Part shown: piece by piece, positions 26,422-35,305 of the stretch
Position numbering within the stretch: position 1 is the first letter of the stretch
How the letters are laid out: each line of letters opens with the position of its first letter
Source of the DNA: JBBDYH01 sp040901795
GTDB lineage: Bacteria; Planctomycetota; Planctomycetia; Pirellulales; JALHPA01
NCBI GenBank assembly: GCA_040901795.1
Contig: JBBDYH010000136.1
Span: forward strand, 16,551-80,550
Reading direction: 5' to 3'
Length of the DNA: 64,000 nt
Translations under genes and position numbers: made by a program
The notes under the pieces: generated by a model
What the model saw: the letters and a program-made list of their open reading frames with translations, nothing else
The model's database searches: none
Told to the model about the DNA's origin: nothing

Positions 26422-28320
26422 ATGCGTCATTCTCTGCTCCTGGCTCTCTTCGTGTGCCTTGTCGGCTATGGCTCGTGGGACCCGACTGCCCGCGGGGCGG
26501 ACCCGACGGCCGCAGCGGCCGACGAAAAGTCCGATGACAAGCAGGATTCGCCGCAACAGCCCGAAGTAAAGCAGGCGGTCGCTGAATCGAAGCCAGCGGA
26601 GCCGGTAAAAGAGGAAAAGAAAGCGAGCAACGTCCAGACCCTCGCGCTCTTCGCTCTCGACAGCAATCTACCCGAAGGTCCTGGCCAAGGCGGCTTCCTC
26701 GGCGACCTTGCTCCTGGCCTGCACAAGATGATCGAGCGCATCGATCGCGCCGCCAAAGACGAGAAGATCGGCGGCATCGTCCTGCGGTTGCAGAACCCGG
26801 CGCTGGGCAGCGGCAAGGTCGGCGAGCTCCGCGCCGCCATCGCGCGGGCCCGCAAAGCCGGTAAGAAGGTGTATGCACTCGTCGACGACATTACCAATGG
26901 CGACTACCTGCTGGCCGCCGCCTGCGACGAGATCATCATGCCCCCCTCCGGCTCGGTGACCATCAGCGGCGTGCGCGCCGAGGTCACGTTCTACAAGGAC
27001 CTGCTCGACAAAATCGGTGTGCAGGCCGACATGCTGCAAATCGGCGACTTCAAAGGGGCCGCCGAACCGGTCACGCGGAGCGAGATGAGCCCCGAGTTCC
27101 GCAAGCAATTCGAATCAGTGATCGACGATCTCTACAACCAGATGGTCGACACAATCGCCGCCGAGCGCAAGCTCGATCGCGGCCGCGTCAAGGACCTGCT
27201 CGATCTGGGTCTGTTCACCGCCGCCGCGGCGAAAGAGGCGGGCCTCATCGATCGCGTGGCGTATGAAGATGAGTTCCGCGCCTCGCTCAAGGATCAGGCC
27301 AAAGCCGACGAGATCAAGCTCGCCGACGACTACGGCAAGCAAAAGATGGACGTCGACTTCTCCGGCTTCGGCGGCATGATGAAGCTCATGGAGATGATCT
27401 CGGGCGGCGGCGAAACGAAGAAAACCAGCAAAGGCAAGAAAATCGCCATCGTCTACGCGGTAGGGATGATCATGCCCGGCGAAAGTGCCAGCGGACTGTT
27501 CGAGGCCACGCTCGGCGGCGAGACGCTCGTCAAGGCCCTCCGCAAAGCGGAAGAAGACGAGAACGTGGCCGCCATCGTCCTCCGCGTCAACAGCCCCGGC
27601 GGTTCGGCGCTGGCCAGCGATCTGGTCTGGCGCGAAGTCACGCGGATCAAGAAGCCGATCGTCGCCAGCATGGGCGACATGGCGGCCAGCGGCGGCTACT
27701 ACATCTCGATGGGCGCCGACAAGATCCTGGTCGAACCGCGCACCCTGACCGGCTCGATCGGCGTGGTCGGCGGCAAAATGGCGTTGGCGGGTTTGTTTAA
27801 CAAGCTCGGCATTAAAACCGAGGTCATCAGCCGCGGCAAGAACAGCGGCTGGGAGTCGATGGACCAGCCCTTCTCGGCCACCGAGCGAGAAGCCTGGCTG
27901 TCGATTATGAAGGACATCTACCAGCAATTCACCACCAAGGCCGCGGCAGGCCGCAAGATGGAGGTTGCCGAGCTCGAAGCACTGGCGCAGGGTCGCATCT
28001 ATACCGGCCGGCAGGCCGTGGCCAACAAGCTCGCCGACCAGCTCGGCACGCTGGACGACGCCGTGGCCGAAGCCAAGAAGCTCGCCGGCCTTGGCGAGAG
28101 CGAAGCGGTCGAGCGGCTGATCTTGCCTGAGCCCAAGAGCTTCTTTGAGGAGTTGCTGATGGGCCCATCGCTGGAAGCCAGCGCTGTCCGCACGGTCCAG
28201 CGCGAGCTGCAAGCGACGATGCCGGGCTTGCTCGACGTCCTCGACGACGCCGCGCGCTTGCCGCGCCTATTCCGCGAGCCGGCCGTTACGGTGATGCCCT
28301 TCCGCCTGCGAATCCGGTAG
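26422..28320 (+). CDS. sppA: signal peptide peptidase SppA, long (67-kDa) type
   Basis: A 632-residue S49 protease read from the ATG at 26422, preceded by AAGGA. An N-terminal signal/anchor (MRHSLLLALFVCLVGYG) leads into two S49 domains. The first (about 80-330) carries the general-base Lys region (QIGDFKGAAEP), and the second (about 350-590) the nucleophile Ser in GDMAASGGYY, as in E. coli SppA. It cleaves remnant signal peptides in the membrane. It is encoded directly after two exported repeat proteins. A short SppA lies at 31051. Confidence 0.92.
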   Translation: MRHSLLLALFVCLVGYGSWDPTARGADPTAAAADEKSDDKQDSPQQPEVKQAVAESKPAEPVKEEKKASNVQTLALFALDSNLPEGPGQGGFLGDLAPGLHKMIERIDRAAKDEKIGGIVLRLQNPALGSGKVGELRAAIARARKAGKKVYALVDDITNGDYLLAAACDEIIMPPSGSVTISGVRAEVTFYKDLLDKIGVQADMLQIGDFKGAAEPVTRSEMSPEFRKQFESVIDDLYNQMVDTIAAERKLDRGRVKDLLDLGLFTAAAAKEAGLIDRVAYEDEFRASLKDQAKADEIKLADDYGKQKMDVDFSGFGGMMKLMEMISGGGETKKTSKGKKIAIVYAVGMIMPGESASGLFEATLGGETLVKALRKAEEDENVAAIVLRVNSPGGSALASDLVWREVTRIKKPIVASMGDMAASGGYYISMGADKILVEPRTLTGSIGVVGGKMALAGLFNKLGIKTEVISRGKNSGWESMDQPFSATEREAWLSIMKDIYQQFTTKAAAGRKMEVAELEALAQGRIYTGRQAVANKLADQLGTLDDAVAEAKKLAGLGESEAVERLILPEPKSFFEELLMGPSLEASAVRTVQRELQATMPGLLDVLDDAARLPRLFREPAVTVMPFRLRIR

Positions 28321-28339
28321 CAGGCGCTGTAGCAGATTG

Positions 28340-28476
28340 GTAGGGTGGGACGAGCAAGCCCCTGCAATGGTGGGCCAGCGCTCGCTGACAATGTTGCACA
28401 GAAAACTAACTGTACCTCCGCGTTTGTTGGCTTGCGAAGGCCCACCATAAGGTTGCGCGAGCTTGTCCCACCCTAC
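28340..28476. repeat. MITE-like inverted repeat
   Basis: GTAGGGTGGGAC (28340-28351) and its inverse GTCCCACCCTAC (28465-28476) bound a 137-bp segment with inner pairs around GGTGGGCC/GGCCCACC. It ends 10 bp before the next gene. Confidence 0.65.
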
Positions 28477-28486
28477 ATCGCCCGCC

Positions 28487-29833
28487 GTGGACTCCATCCG
28501 CCTCAAGTACCGAACGTACGGAAAAGGCCTGCCGCCGCGCCCCATCCGGTTGGACATTCCCGGTTGGGCCGGCGATGCGTCGAAGATGGAAAACGGCTCG
28601 GTCCCGCAGCCTTGGCACTGCAACCCGTTCGTCGAAGCTTCAACGTATGGCTTGGAGTTGATCTACCCCTACGACACCGAGTGCCACGTGATCAACGAAG
28701 GTGGCCACGTCCGCATCGAGTGGGATTTCGCTCGCGAAGTCGACGCGGGCATTACCGGCGGCGAGTTCGTGCAATTCGCCCCGAACCACTATGGCTTCAA
28801 CACGTCGCTCGACATGCAAGCGCCGGCTGGCCACGTGCTGCGTCTGGAGCCTCACCCGCGTTACTTCACCGACCGCAGCGGCACGGTTCCCTGTCCGATC
28901 ATCGGCCACTTGCAGACCGAATGGTGGCCTAAGCTGTTTTTCGTCGCCTTCAAGGCGCCGCTGGCAGGCCAGCGCCACATCTTCCGCCAGGGTGAAGCCT
29001 ACGCGCAGCTTATCGTGGTGCCGAGTCGTGCATCCTACAACGTCGAGGCCATGACTCCGCAAGAAGCGGACGATCGCCTCGCGCTGGAGTCGAGCCTGGC
29101 CGGTGCCAAGGACTACATCGCCGAACACACCTGGCACGACCACCGCGGTCAAACGTTCAATAACCAGTACAAAGTGCTGACGCGGGTCTTCCATACCTCC
29201 GGCGCGGAAGGTGTCCGCCGCGCAATCCGCGAAGGCATGCGCGATATGGCCGCCTTGCTCCCGGCGGATGCTACCCCGGAGCAGGCGCTCGCCACCGCGC
29301 GTGAATTCCAGCAGACGGGCCGCTACGCCGAGGCGCGGGCGATTTGTTATCAGATTCTCGAAGGCGACCCCAGTCACGGCGAAGCGCTCCACTTTCTGGC
29401 CGAAAGCGCCATGCACGCCAACCGGCCGATGCTGGCCGTCGAATGCCTCCAACAGGCCGTCGCCGCGCATCCAAACTCGGTGCGCTATTGGAACGACCTT
29501 GGGATGGCCTGGTTGGCCGCCGGGCGTGCGCCAGATGCGCTGCAAGCCATCGGCCGCGCCGTGCAGTTGCAACCTGGCAGACCGGATGTAGTGGCGAACC
29601 TGGCTCAGGCCCTTTTAGCCGCGGGCCGTAGAAACGAGGCGCTTTCTACCATTCAGCAGGCGCTGGCAATCGCGCCCGCCGAGGCGCTGATCTGCTATCG
29701 CGCCGGCATCATTCACGAGCGACTTGGACGGCCTGACGAGGCGAAGCGACTCTACAACCAGGCCCTCGCCTCTCAACCTGACTTCGCCGCCGCCCGGCAA
29801 CGCCTCGAAGCCCTCAGCCGCGGATCGTCGTAG
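28487..29833 (+). CDS. TPR-repeat protein with N-terminal DUF6065-like domain
   Basis: A 448-residue protein. The start is taken as the GTG at 28487, just outside the MITE-like repeat; an in-frame TTG lies inside it. Residues 1-240 resemble DUF6065, with ELIYPYDTEC, HVRIEWDF and the later PIIGHLQTEWWPKLFF. Residues 270-445 are at least four TPR units (ALHFLAESAMHANRP, YWNDLGMAWLAAGRAPDAL, VVANLAQALLAAGRRNEAL, YRAGIIHERLGRPDEAKRLY). No signal peptide. It probably acts as a protein-interaction scaffold. The domain match is by eye and needs a profile search. Confidence 0.72.
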   Translation: MDSIRLKYRTYGKGLPPRPIRLDIPGWAGDASKMENGSVPQPWHCNPFVEASTYGLELIYPYDTECHVINEGGHVRIEWDFAREVDAGITGGEFVQFAPNHYGFNTSLDMQAPAGHVLRLEPHPRYFTDRSGTVPCPIIGHLQTEWWPKLFFVAFKAPLAGQRHIFRQGEAYAQLIVVPSRASYNVEAMTPQEADDRLALESSLAGAKDYIAEHTWHDHRGQTFNNQYKVLTRVFHTSGAEGVRRAIREGMRDMAALLPADATPEQALATAREFQQTGRYAEARAICYQILEGDPSHGEALHFLAESAMHANRPMLAVECLQQAVAAHPNSVRYWNDLGMAWLAAGRAPDALQAIGRAVQLQPGRPDVVANLAQALLAAGRRNEALSTIQQALAIAPAEALICYRAGIIHERLGRPDEAKRLYNQALASQPDFAAARQRLEALSRGSS

Positions 29834-29853
29834 GCGCACTTCCGGGTGCCGTC

Positions 29854-29870
29854 CGCACACGCAGTGTGCG
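29854..29870. repeat. short palindrome (CGCACAC/GTGTGCG)
   Basis: A compact inverted repeat in the convergent gap, followed by a CTGAACCC-type tandem stretch (29880-29911). A related one lies at 36276. Confidence 0.45.
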
Positions 29871-29911
29871 TCCCGCATTGCTGAACCCTGAACCCCGAAC
29901 CCCGAACCCTT

Positions 29912-30655
29912 CTACAACAGACTCTCCAACAACAGCCGAATCTTCCGCATCTCGCCGTGGTGATCGACCTCAGGCAGCGGCTGCATGTGGACCGAGAGCG
30001 CCCGGTGGTAATGGACCATGCTAAGCTGCGTGATCAACTTGCCGTATTCCACCTCTCCCTGGCCGACGCGGACCTGTAGCTTGTCCTTCTTGGTGTCGCG
30101 CAGGTGCGTATGGACCACGTGCTTGATGAGCTGATCGTAGCTTCCCCGGTGCGGGCCGCAGATGTAATGGCTCGGGTCGAGCGTGATCCCCAGCCCCTTC
30201 ACATTGTTGCACAGCGCGATCACCGTGTCCGGATTCTCGGTGAGCTTGCCGACTTCGGTGATCAGGCCCACCAGGATCCCATCCACGGCCGCAATCTCGA
30301 CCAGCTCGCGCAGCCGCTCGATCTCGGCGTTGAACGGCGTCCCCAGTTCAGCGGCGGGTACGGCGATCGCCACCACCTTAGTCGCCTTCGCCAGCTTGCA
30401 GCAGGCGGCAAACTGTTTGAAATAGTCCGGCCCCTCCGGCATGTCCACCGTGTACGCGGCGGGCGTCAGTCGGTGGGTGTCGCGGCAGAGCTTGATCGAC
30501 CGGTCCAGGTCGGCCAGCACCTGCGAAGGCCGAAGCTGCTTACCGGATTCGATCAGCGCAAACTCGACGCTCGTATATTCCAGATCAATCAGCCGATCGA
30601 GCGCCTCGGTGAGCGGCAGATCGGCGAAACACTCCGTTGATGCAGAAACAAACAC
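29912..30655 (-). CDS. sugar phosphate isomerase/epimerase-like TIM-barrel protein
   Basis: A 247-residue protein of the xylose-isomerase-like TIM-barrel family (AP endonuclease 2 superfamily). It reads MFVSASTECFADLPLTEALD, then strands with EFALIESG, AVDGILVGLITEVGK, LGITLDPSHYICG and HVVHTHLRDTKKD. The Glu, Asp and two His residues in these segments are the expected metal ligands. Substrate unknown. It lies alone in the minus direction. Confidence 0.83.
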   Translation of the reverse strand: MFVSASTECFADLPLTEALDRLIDLEYTSVEFALIESGKQLRPSQVLADLDRSIKLCRDTHRLTPAAYTVDMPEGPDYFKQFAACCKLAKATKVVAIAVPAAELGTPFNAEIERLRELVEIAAVDGILVGLITEVGKLTENPDTVIALCNNVKGLGITLDPSHYICGPHRGSYDQLIKHVVHTHLRDTKKDKLQVRVGQGEVEYGKLITQLSMVHYHRALSVHMQPLPEVDHHGEMRKIRLLLESLL

Positions 30656-31050
30656 AGTGGTCGGTGGTCAGGGGTCAGGGGTCAGTAATGTAGCCATCAC
30701 TCTCCGCGTGATGATGCATCCTCTCGCGGCTTCGACGTGGGCTCAGCCGAACGGAGCGAGCGGGCTACATAACGCAGCAATCGCCGTAGCTTAACGCCTG
30801 TTGGCGTGCCAACGCAACGCCAATGGCGGCGTGCCTTTCCGCCATCCGCTAGCACGCTTCCGGCCGCGTTGATGATCCCTTCAATTGGCATACAATTCAC
30901 CGCGCCACTTCTCGTTCCAAGGCTCCGCCTGGGAACGCACTGCCCGTGAGGTTCCGCCTCACAACCACCGACGACTGAACACTGACCCCCATCTCCCCAT
31001 CTCCCTGCGTATCCCCCCAATCTCCTGACCACATACTCCGGAGTCCCGCC
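30656..31050. repeat. repeat-rich intergenic region
   Basis: No gene is seen. It holds a GTAG...CTAC palindromic element with CATCACTCTCCGCGTGATG (about 30690-30769) and a copy of CTCGTTCCNNGGCTCCGCCTGGGAAC (30911-30941). TC-rich low-complexity stretches precede the short SppA gene. Confidence 0.6.
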
Positions 31051-32181
31051 ATGTCTTCAGTCCCCACCAATCCAACTCCCACTCCCAATCCGGCGGTCCC
31101 GCCGGTCCCCCCCGCTCCGTCGCGCCGCGAGCCGCCAATGCGCATCATCCTCGAGCACAGCGGCGTGTTCGGCAGGTTCGGCACGCGCTTCGCCTGGATT
31201 CTGGTCATCATCCTGTTCCTCGTCGTGATCTCCTTGTACGCCGCGTACCGGAGCTACCTGAGCCCCAATCCACAGATCAACGAGAAGTTCTATGCGCTCA
31301 ACCCATTGGGCGCCGACAAAGTCGCGATCATCGCCGTCGAAGGGACGATCATGCACACCGACGGGTTTGCCAAGTGGCAGATCGACCAGGTCCGCAACGA
31401 CCCCAGCGTCAAGGCGGTCGTCCTCCGCGTCGATTCCCCCGGCGGCACGATCACCGGCAGCAATTATCTCTACCATCACCTCCTCAAGCTGCAGCGCGAC
31501 AAAGAACAACAAGGCGATACGTTTCCCCTCGTCGTCAGCATGGGCGGCCTCGCCGCCAGCGGCGGCTATTACATTTCCATGGCGGTCGGCAGCACGCCCG
31601 ACACGATCTTCGCCGAGCCGACCACCTGGACCGGCTCGATCGGCGTCGTGATCCCGCACTACGATTTCACCGCGCTCTTGAAAAACTGGAACATCCAAGA
31701 CGACTCGATCGCCAGCCACCCGCTCAAGCTGATGGGCAGCTTCACGCGCGACCCACCCGAGGAATACGCCGCCAAAGAACAACAGATCTTGGAGCAGTTG
31801 GTCGCAGAATCCTTCGAGGATTTCAAGGACATTGTCAAAACCGGGCGTCCGTCGCTGTCAAACGATCCAGAGCGGCTAAAAGAAGTCACCACCGGGCAGA
31901 TCTTCACCGCCAAGCAAGCTCACAAGCTAGGCCTCGTCGACAAACTCGGCTTTGTCGAGGATGCGGTCGATCGCGCGATCGAACTGGCCAAGCTCGACCG
32001 CGACGATGTCCGCGTCGTCAAGTACACGCGTCCCACGGGGCTGTTCGAACAAGCGATTGGCCTGGCGGCGGGCAAGAGTCCTACCATCGATCTCGCCACC
32101 CTGCTCGACCTAACGGCCCCGCGCGCCTATTACCTCTGTACTTGGCTCCCGGCCGTAGCAGCCACGCCCACGGCAAATTGA
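31051..32181 (+). CDS. sppA: signal peptide peptidase SppA, short (36-kDa-like) type
   Basis: A 376-residue S49 protease. A Pro-rich cytoplasmic tail (1-28) precedes one membrane helix (about 48-68: FAWILVIILFLVVISLYAAY). The protease domain carries VLRVDSPGGTITGS, nucleophile GGLAASGGYY (about 168-177) and the Lys region SHPLKLMGS. It belongs to the short class in which one domain forms an oligomeric active site. The start has a nearby CCGGAG. It complements the long SppA 2.7 kb upstream; both probably act on envelope proteins. Confidence 0.9.
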   Translation: MSSVPTNPTPTPNPAVPPVPPAPSRREPPMRIILEHSGVFGRFGTRFAWILVIILFLVVISLYAAYRSYLSPNPQINEKFYALNPLGADKVAIIAVEGTIMHTDGFAKWQIDQVRNDPSVKAVVLRVDSPGGTITGSNYLYHHLLKLQRDKEQQGDTFPLVVSMGGLAASGGYYISMAVGSTPDTIFAEPTTWTGSIGVVIPHYDFTALLKNWNIQDDSIASHPLKLMGSFTRDPPEEYAAKEQQILEQLVAESFEDFKDIVKTGRPSLSNDPERLKEVTTGQIFTAKQAHKLGLVDKLGFVEDAVDRAIELAKLDRDDVRVVKYTRPTGLFEQAIGLAAGKSPTIDLATLLDLTAPRAYYLCTWLPAVAATPTAN

Positions 32182-32185
32182 CGCA

Positions 32186-32269
32186 GGTTGGAGTTCAAGC
32201 TTTAGCTTGCCGTTTTCCTCGTTCCCAGGCTCCGCCTGGGAACGCACTGCTGCGAGGCTCCGCCTCGCT
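32186..32269. repeat. two dispersed repeats (GTTGGAGTTCAAGC and GTTCCCAGGCTCCGCC families)
   Basis: GTTGGAGTTCAAGCTTTAGC occurs at 32188. CTCGTTCCCAGGCTCCGCCT followed by GGGAACGCAC, then a GAGGCTCCGCCTC stem, occupies 32218-32269. Copies occur elsewhere in the window. Confidence 0.65.
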
Positions 32270-32379
32270 GAACCGACCAAAACGTCTTCCATCATTCATA
32301 AGCCCAACGTAGTACTTTATACTCCGTACCTCGTACGCCGTCTTCCCCCTTCGTCCTTCGTCCTTCGTCCTTAATCCCC

Positions 32380-33072
32380 ATGCCTCATCGCATCCTCCTC
32401 ACGGGCGTCACGCGAGGCCTTGGCCACGCCTTGGCCGCCGAGTTCATCGACCGCGGGCACACCGTCCTTGGCTGCGGCACGTCGCAAGCGTCGATCACAT
32501 ACCTTCGCCGCCGCTGGCCGGCGCCCCACCGCTTCGACGTCGTTGATGTCTCCGATGACGCCGCGGTCGCACGTTGGGCAGCCGAAGTACTTGCCGACCG
32601 GCCGCCGGACCTTTTGATCAACAATGCGGCGGTCATGAACACGCCCGCGCCGCTCTGGCAGGTGTCCGCCGACGAGTTCAACCGCCTGGTCGCAGTGAAC
32701 ATCAGCGGTGTAGCTAACGTCATTCGCCATTTCGTGCCCGCGATGGTCGAGCGTAAGAGCGGCGTCATCGTCAACCTCTCTTCCGGCTGGGGCCGCGCCG
32801 TCTCGCCCGAGGTTGCTCCCTACTGCGCATCGAAGTTCGCCATCGAGGGTCTCACCAAGGCCCTCGCCACGGAACTGCCGGAGGGTATGGCAGCGGTACC
32901 GCTCAACCCCGGCATCATCAACACCGACATGCTCCGCCAGGCCTGGTCCGACGGCGCAAACGCGTATAGCTCGCCCGACTCGTGGGCCAAGCGCGCCGGC
33001 CCCTTCATCCTTGCCATCACCTCCAAAGACAACGGCCACTCTCTCACCGTCCCAAGCGCCCGCACGGAATAG
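32380..33072 (+). CDS. short-chain dehydrogenase/reductase (SDR)
   Basis: A 230-residue Rossmann-fold oxidoreductase. The N-terminal glycine motif is LLTGVTRGLGHALA. The NNAA motif lies in LINNAAVMN. The catalytic Ser is in VNLSSGWG, and YCASK supplies the active Tyr and Lys. The substrate is unknown and it is close to the classical SDR length. Repeats flank it on both sides. Confidence 0.88.
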   Translation: MPHRILLTGVTRGLGHALAAEFIDRGHTVLGCGTSQASITYLRRRWPAPHRFDVVDVSDDAAVARWAAEVLADRPPDLLINNAAVMNTPAPLWQVSADEFNRLVAVNISGVANVIRHFVPAMVERKSGVIVNLSSGWGRAVSPEVAPYCASKFAIEGLTKALATELPEGMAAVPLNPGIINTDMLRQAWSDGANAYSSPDSWAKRAGPFILAITSKDNGHSLTVPSARTE

Positions 33073-33076
33073 AGCA

Positions 33077-33133
33077 GTTGGAGTTCAAGCTTCAGCTTGC
33101 TCTCGTTCCCAGTCTCCGCCTGGGAACGCAGCG
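33077..33133. repeat. two dispersed repeats (same families as at 32186)
   Basis: GTTGGAGTTCAAGCTTCAGC then CTCGTTCCCAGTCTCCGCCT with GGGAACGCA, directly after the SDR stop. Low-complexity CTGAACCCCGAACCCC follows at 33268. Confidence 0.65.
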
Positions 33134-33307
33134 TCTACCGCTCTGGGCGCGAACCGAATGATGACCACGGCTCCTCGCTGTCACAAAAAAAACAGCTTGA
33201 CTACCTAGCCACACCAGGTATCATACCTAGCGTCCCCATGCTTCCTGACCCCCGACTCCTCTCCCCACTGCTGAACCCCGAACCCCGAACCCCGAACGCT
33301 GAACCCT

Positions 33308-33679
33308 ATGCCAACCAACCCCGACCTCCTCCGCGCCGCCCTCGAACCCGTCGTGCTCGAGGTCATCGCCACCGGCGCGACGTACGGCTACGAGATCGCC
33401 CGCGCGATTCAGCAGCACAGTGAGGGACAGCTTTGCGCGCAAGAAGGCACGCTCTACCCCGCGCTGCACCGCCTGGAAAAACAAGGCCTTCTTAAGGCGC
33501 AGTGGAAAACGTCTCCCGAAGGCCGCCGCCGCAAGCACTACGCGCTCACCTCCGCCGGTCGCCGCCGCCTCGAAGCGCTCCGCGCCGAGTGGGCTTCCTT
33601 CAGCAAAACCATCGGCCGCATCCTCGGCACCGCGCACTACCTCGTTCCCAGGCTCCGCCTGGGAACGCACTGTCCCTGA
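33308..33679 (+). CDS. PadR-family transcriptional regulator
   Basis: A 123-residue PadR protein. The winged helix (about 1-80) has LEVIATGATYGYEIARAI, EGTLYPALHRLEKQGLL and GRRRKHYALTSAGRRRLE, all typical. The last 12 residues (LVPRLRLGTHCP) are encoded by a dispersed palindromic repeat that supplies the stop codon. The native C-terminus may therefore have been replaced. It lies upstream of a membrane protein gene in the same direction, as PadR regulators often lie beside their target. Confidence 0.88.
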   Translation: MPTNPDLLRAALEPVVLEVIATGATYGYEIARAIQQHSEGQLCAQEGTLYPALHRLEKQGLLKAQWKTSPEGRRRKHYALTSAGRRRLEALRAEWASFSKTIGRILGTAHYLVPRLRLGTHCP

Positions 33680-33694
33680 GGCTCTGCCTCGCGA
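33641..33694. repeat. dispersed repeat overlapping the 3' end of the PadR gene
   Basis: CTCGTTCCCAGGCTCCGCCT and GGGAACGCAC, then a GAGGCTCTGCCTC stem. The coding frame reads into it and stops within it. Confidence 0.7.
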
Positions 33695-33816
33695 TACCGA
33701 AAAGCCGTTCCAACTCCGTACGCCTGTACCCCGTACTCAGTACTTCCGTACTCCACTACCGTCCTTCATCGTCCAGAGTTCACTGTTCTTCTTACTCGTC
33801 CTTCGTCCTTCGACGC

Positions 33817-35208
33817 ATGCCCGACCAGCCACCGCCCAATCCGCCGCACGACCCCCCGCCGCTGGCCTCATCCACCACCGCCGATTCCCTCGCGCCTCAG
33901 ACTCCATCCAACCTCGACGCCGACATCACCGACGAACTCACCGACCACCTCTCCCTCTCCGCCCGAGACCTCCAACTCGCCGGCCACGCGCCCGACGAAG
34001 CACACCAAATCGCACACCAAAAATTCGGCGACATCGCCACCATCCGCCGCCGCCTGTGGTGGATTCTAAAAGGAGACGTACTCATGCTCCGCGCAGCCTT
34101 AGCCGTTGTCCTGGTCGTCCTCGTCCTGGCCGTCGCCGCCCTCGGCATCGGCGGCTGGCAAATCAGCCAAACCATGAACAAGCTGCGCGAAACGCTTGCA
34201 GAAATCAGCGCTGCTCAAAAGGCGTCGCTCCCGCATTCGCGACAATCCGACCGCGGCCTATCGATTCAAGGCCGACTTTACATCGGTGAACGTTCGAAGC
34301 CAGCAAGTTTCTCGGAAGTCCATCTCTACCATTTGCCTGACCTGAAGCTAGTTGAGCGGCTCAGCGCCGATCAAGACGGACGATTTGCAACTGCGCCGTT
34401 GCCGCCCGGTCAATACTTCGTGATTGCTCCTTTAGTAGGGGAATCGAATCCGATCGTCGCCCAGCGGGAACCGCTCGATCGCGCGGCGCTATTTGTCGCC
34501 CAAAGCGCGCCCATCAACGTTTATCCGTGGTCCGCTGGCACAAACGTTGAGATGGACCTGAAGATGTTTCCCACCGGCGAGCTGTCCTTCGAACTGACAC
34601 GGAATGTGATGTTCAATATCACACCGAAAGCGGCCGACCAGAGCAAGCGCGGGGGGGTCGTGCGCTCGTTTGAAACGGTGTTGTTCCTCGTCATACCTAA
34701 CGATGGAGCTCGACTGCCAGAACCGAACGTCTGGAAGTCGGACCTGAAGTGGCCCCTCATAGGCGCGTACAATTACATGCACACGGCTACGCAGGCATAC
34801 CGTGCCGCCGACATAGAGCGACAGCGAATCCTCCTCGGCGAACCGACCGACTTCGACCGCCTCCATGGGCCCCAAAATGCACCCATTTTTCAAGCTGGAA
34901 CATACCAGGCAGGCGCGCATCTGCGGATTTTTGAGCTAACGGCCTATGGGGCTCCCAGCCGCGGAAAATCGCGGATGCCCGAACAAATCTTTGCCGAGTT
35001 GCCGGCCGATCAAAAAGTCACATTCGAAATGGTCGCTAATCGGCGCGCTCACCTCCGAGTAACGCCCCCTGACGGCTTCGAAGAACAAGCGCGGGCCGCT
35101 TTAGACGAATCGTTCGAAGACGATGAGAAGTTACAGGCCCTCCTCGACCGGGTTTGGCCTGTCAAAGTGGAGTTCTTGGGTCAGCACGAAATTTCCCAAC
35201 GGGATTAG
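33817..35208 (+). CDS. single-span membrane protein, likely partner of the PadR regulator
   Basis: A 463-residue protein read from the ATG at 33817; the frame is open further upstream without a start signal. The cytoplasmic N-region (1-85) resembles the permease-prefix segment with DELTDHLSLSARDLQLAGHA. One helix follows (about 92-112: LAVVLVVLVLAVAALGIGGW), then an outer domain whose start (GRLYIGERSKPASFSEVHLY through DGRFATAPLPPGQYFV) looks like a carboxypeptidase-regulatory/Ig-type fold. The rest is unassigned. The gene position behind PadR suggests common control. Confidence 0.72.
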   Translation: MPDQPPPNPPHDPPPLASSTTADSLAPQTPSNLDADITDELTDHLSLSARDLQLAGHAPDEAHQIAHQKFGDIATIRRRLWWILKGDVLMLRAALAVVLVVLVLAVAALGIGGWQISQTMNKLRETLAEISAAQKASLPHSRQSDRGLSIQGRLYIGERSKPASFSEVHLYHLPDLKLVERLSADQDGRFATAPLPPGQYFVIAPLVGESNPIVAQREPLDRAALFVAQSAPINVYPWSAGTNVEMDLKMFPTGELSFELTRNVMFNITPKAADQSKRGGVVRSFETVLFLVIPNDGARLPEPNVWKSDLKWPLIGAYNYMHTATQAYRAADIERQRILLGEPTDFDRLHGPQNAPIFQAGTYQAGAHLRIFELTAYGAPSRGKSRMPEQIFAELPADQKVTFEMVANRRAHLRVTPPDGFEEQARAALDESFEDDEKLQALLDRVWPVKVEFLGQHEISQRD

Positions 35209-35305
35209 TTCATTCGGATGAATTTGCGGCTCATGTCCTAATGGCGCGCACGCGAAACAAAAAAACGAAAAACAATATTCTCACGTCAATGTTTCACCTC
35301 AAACA

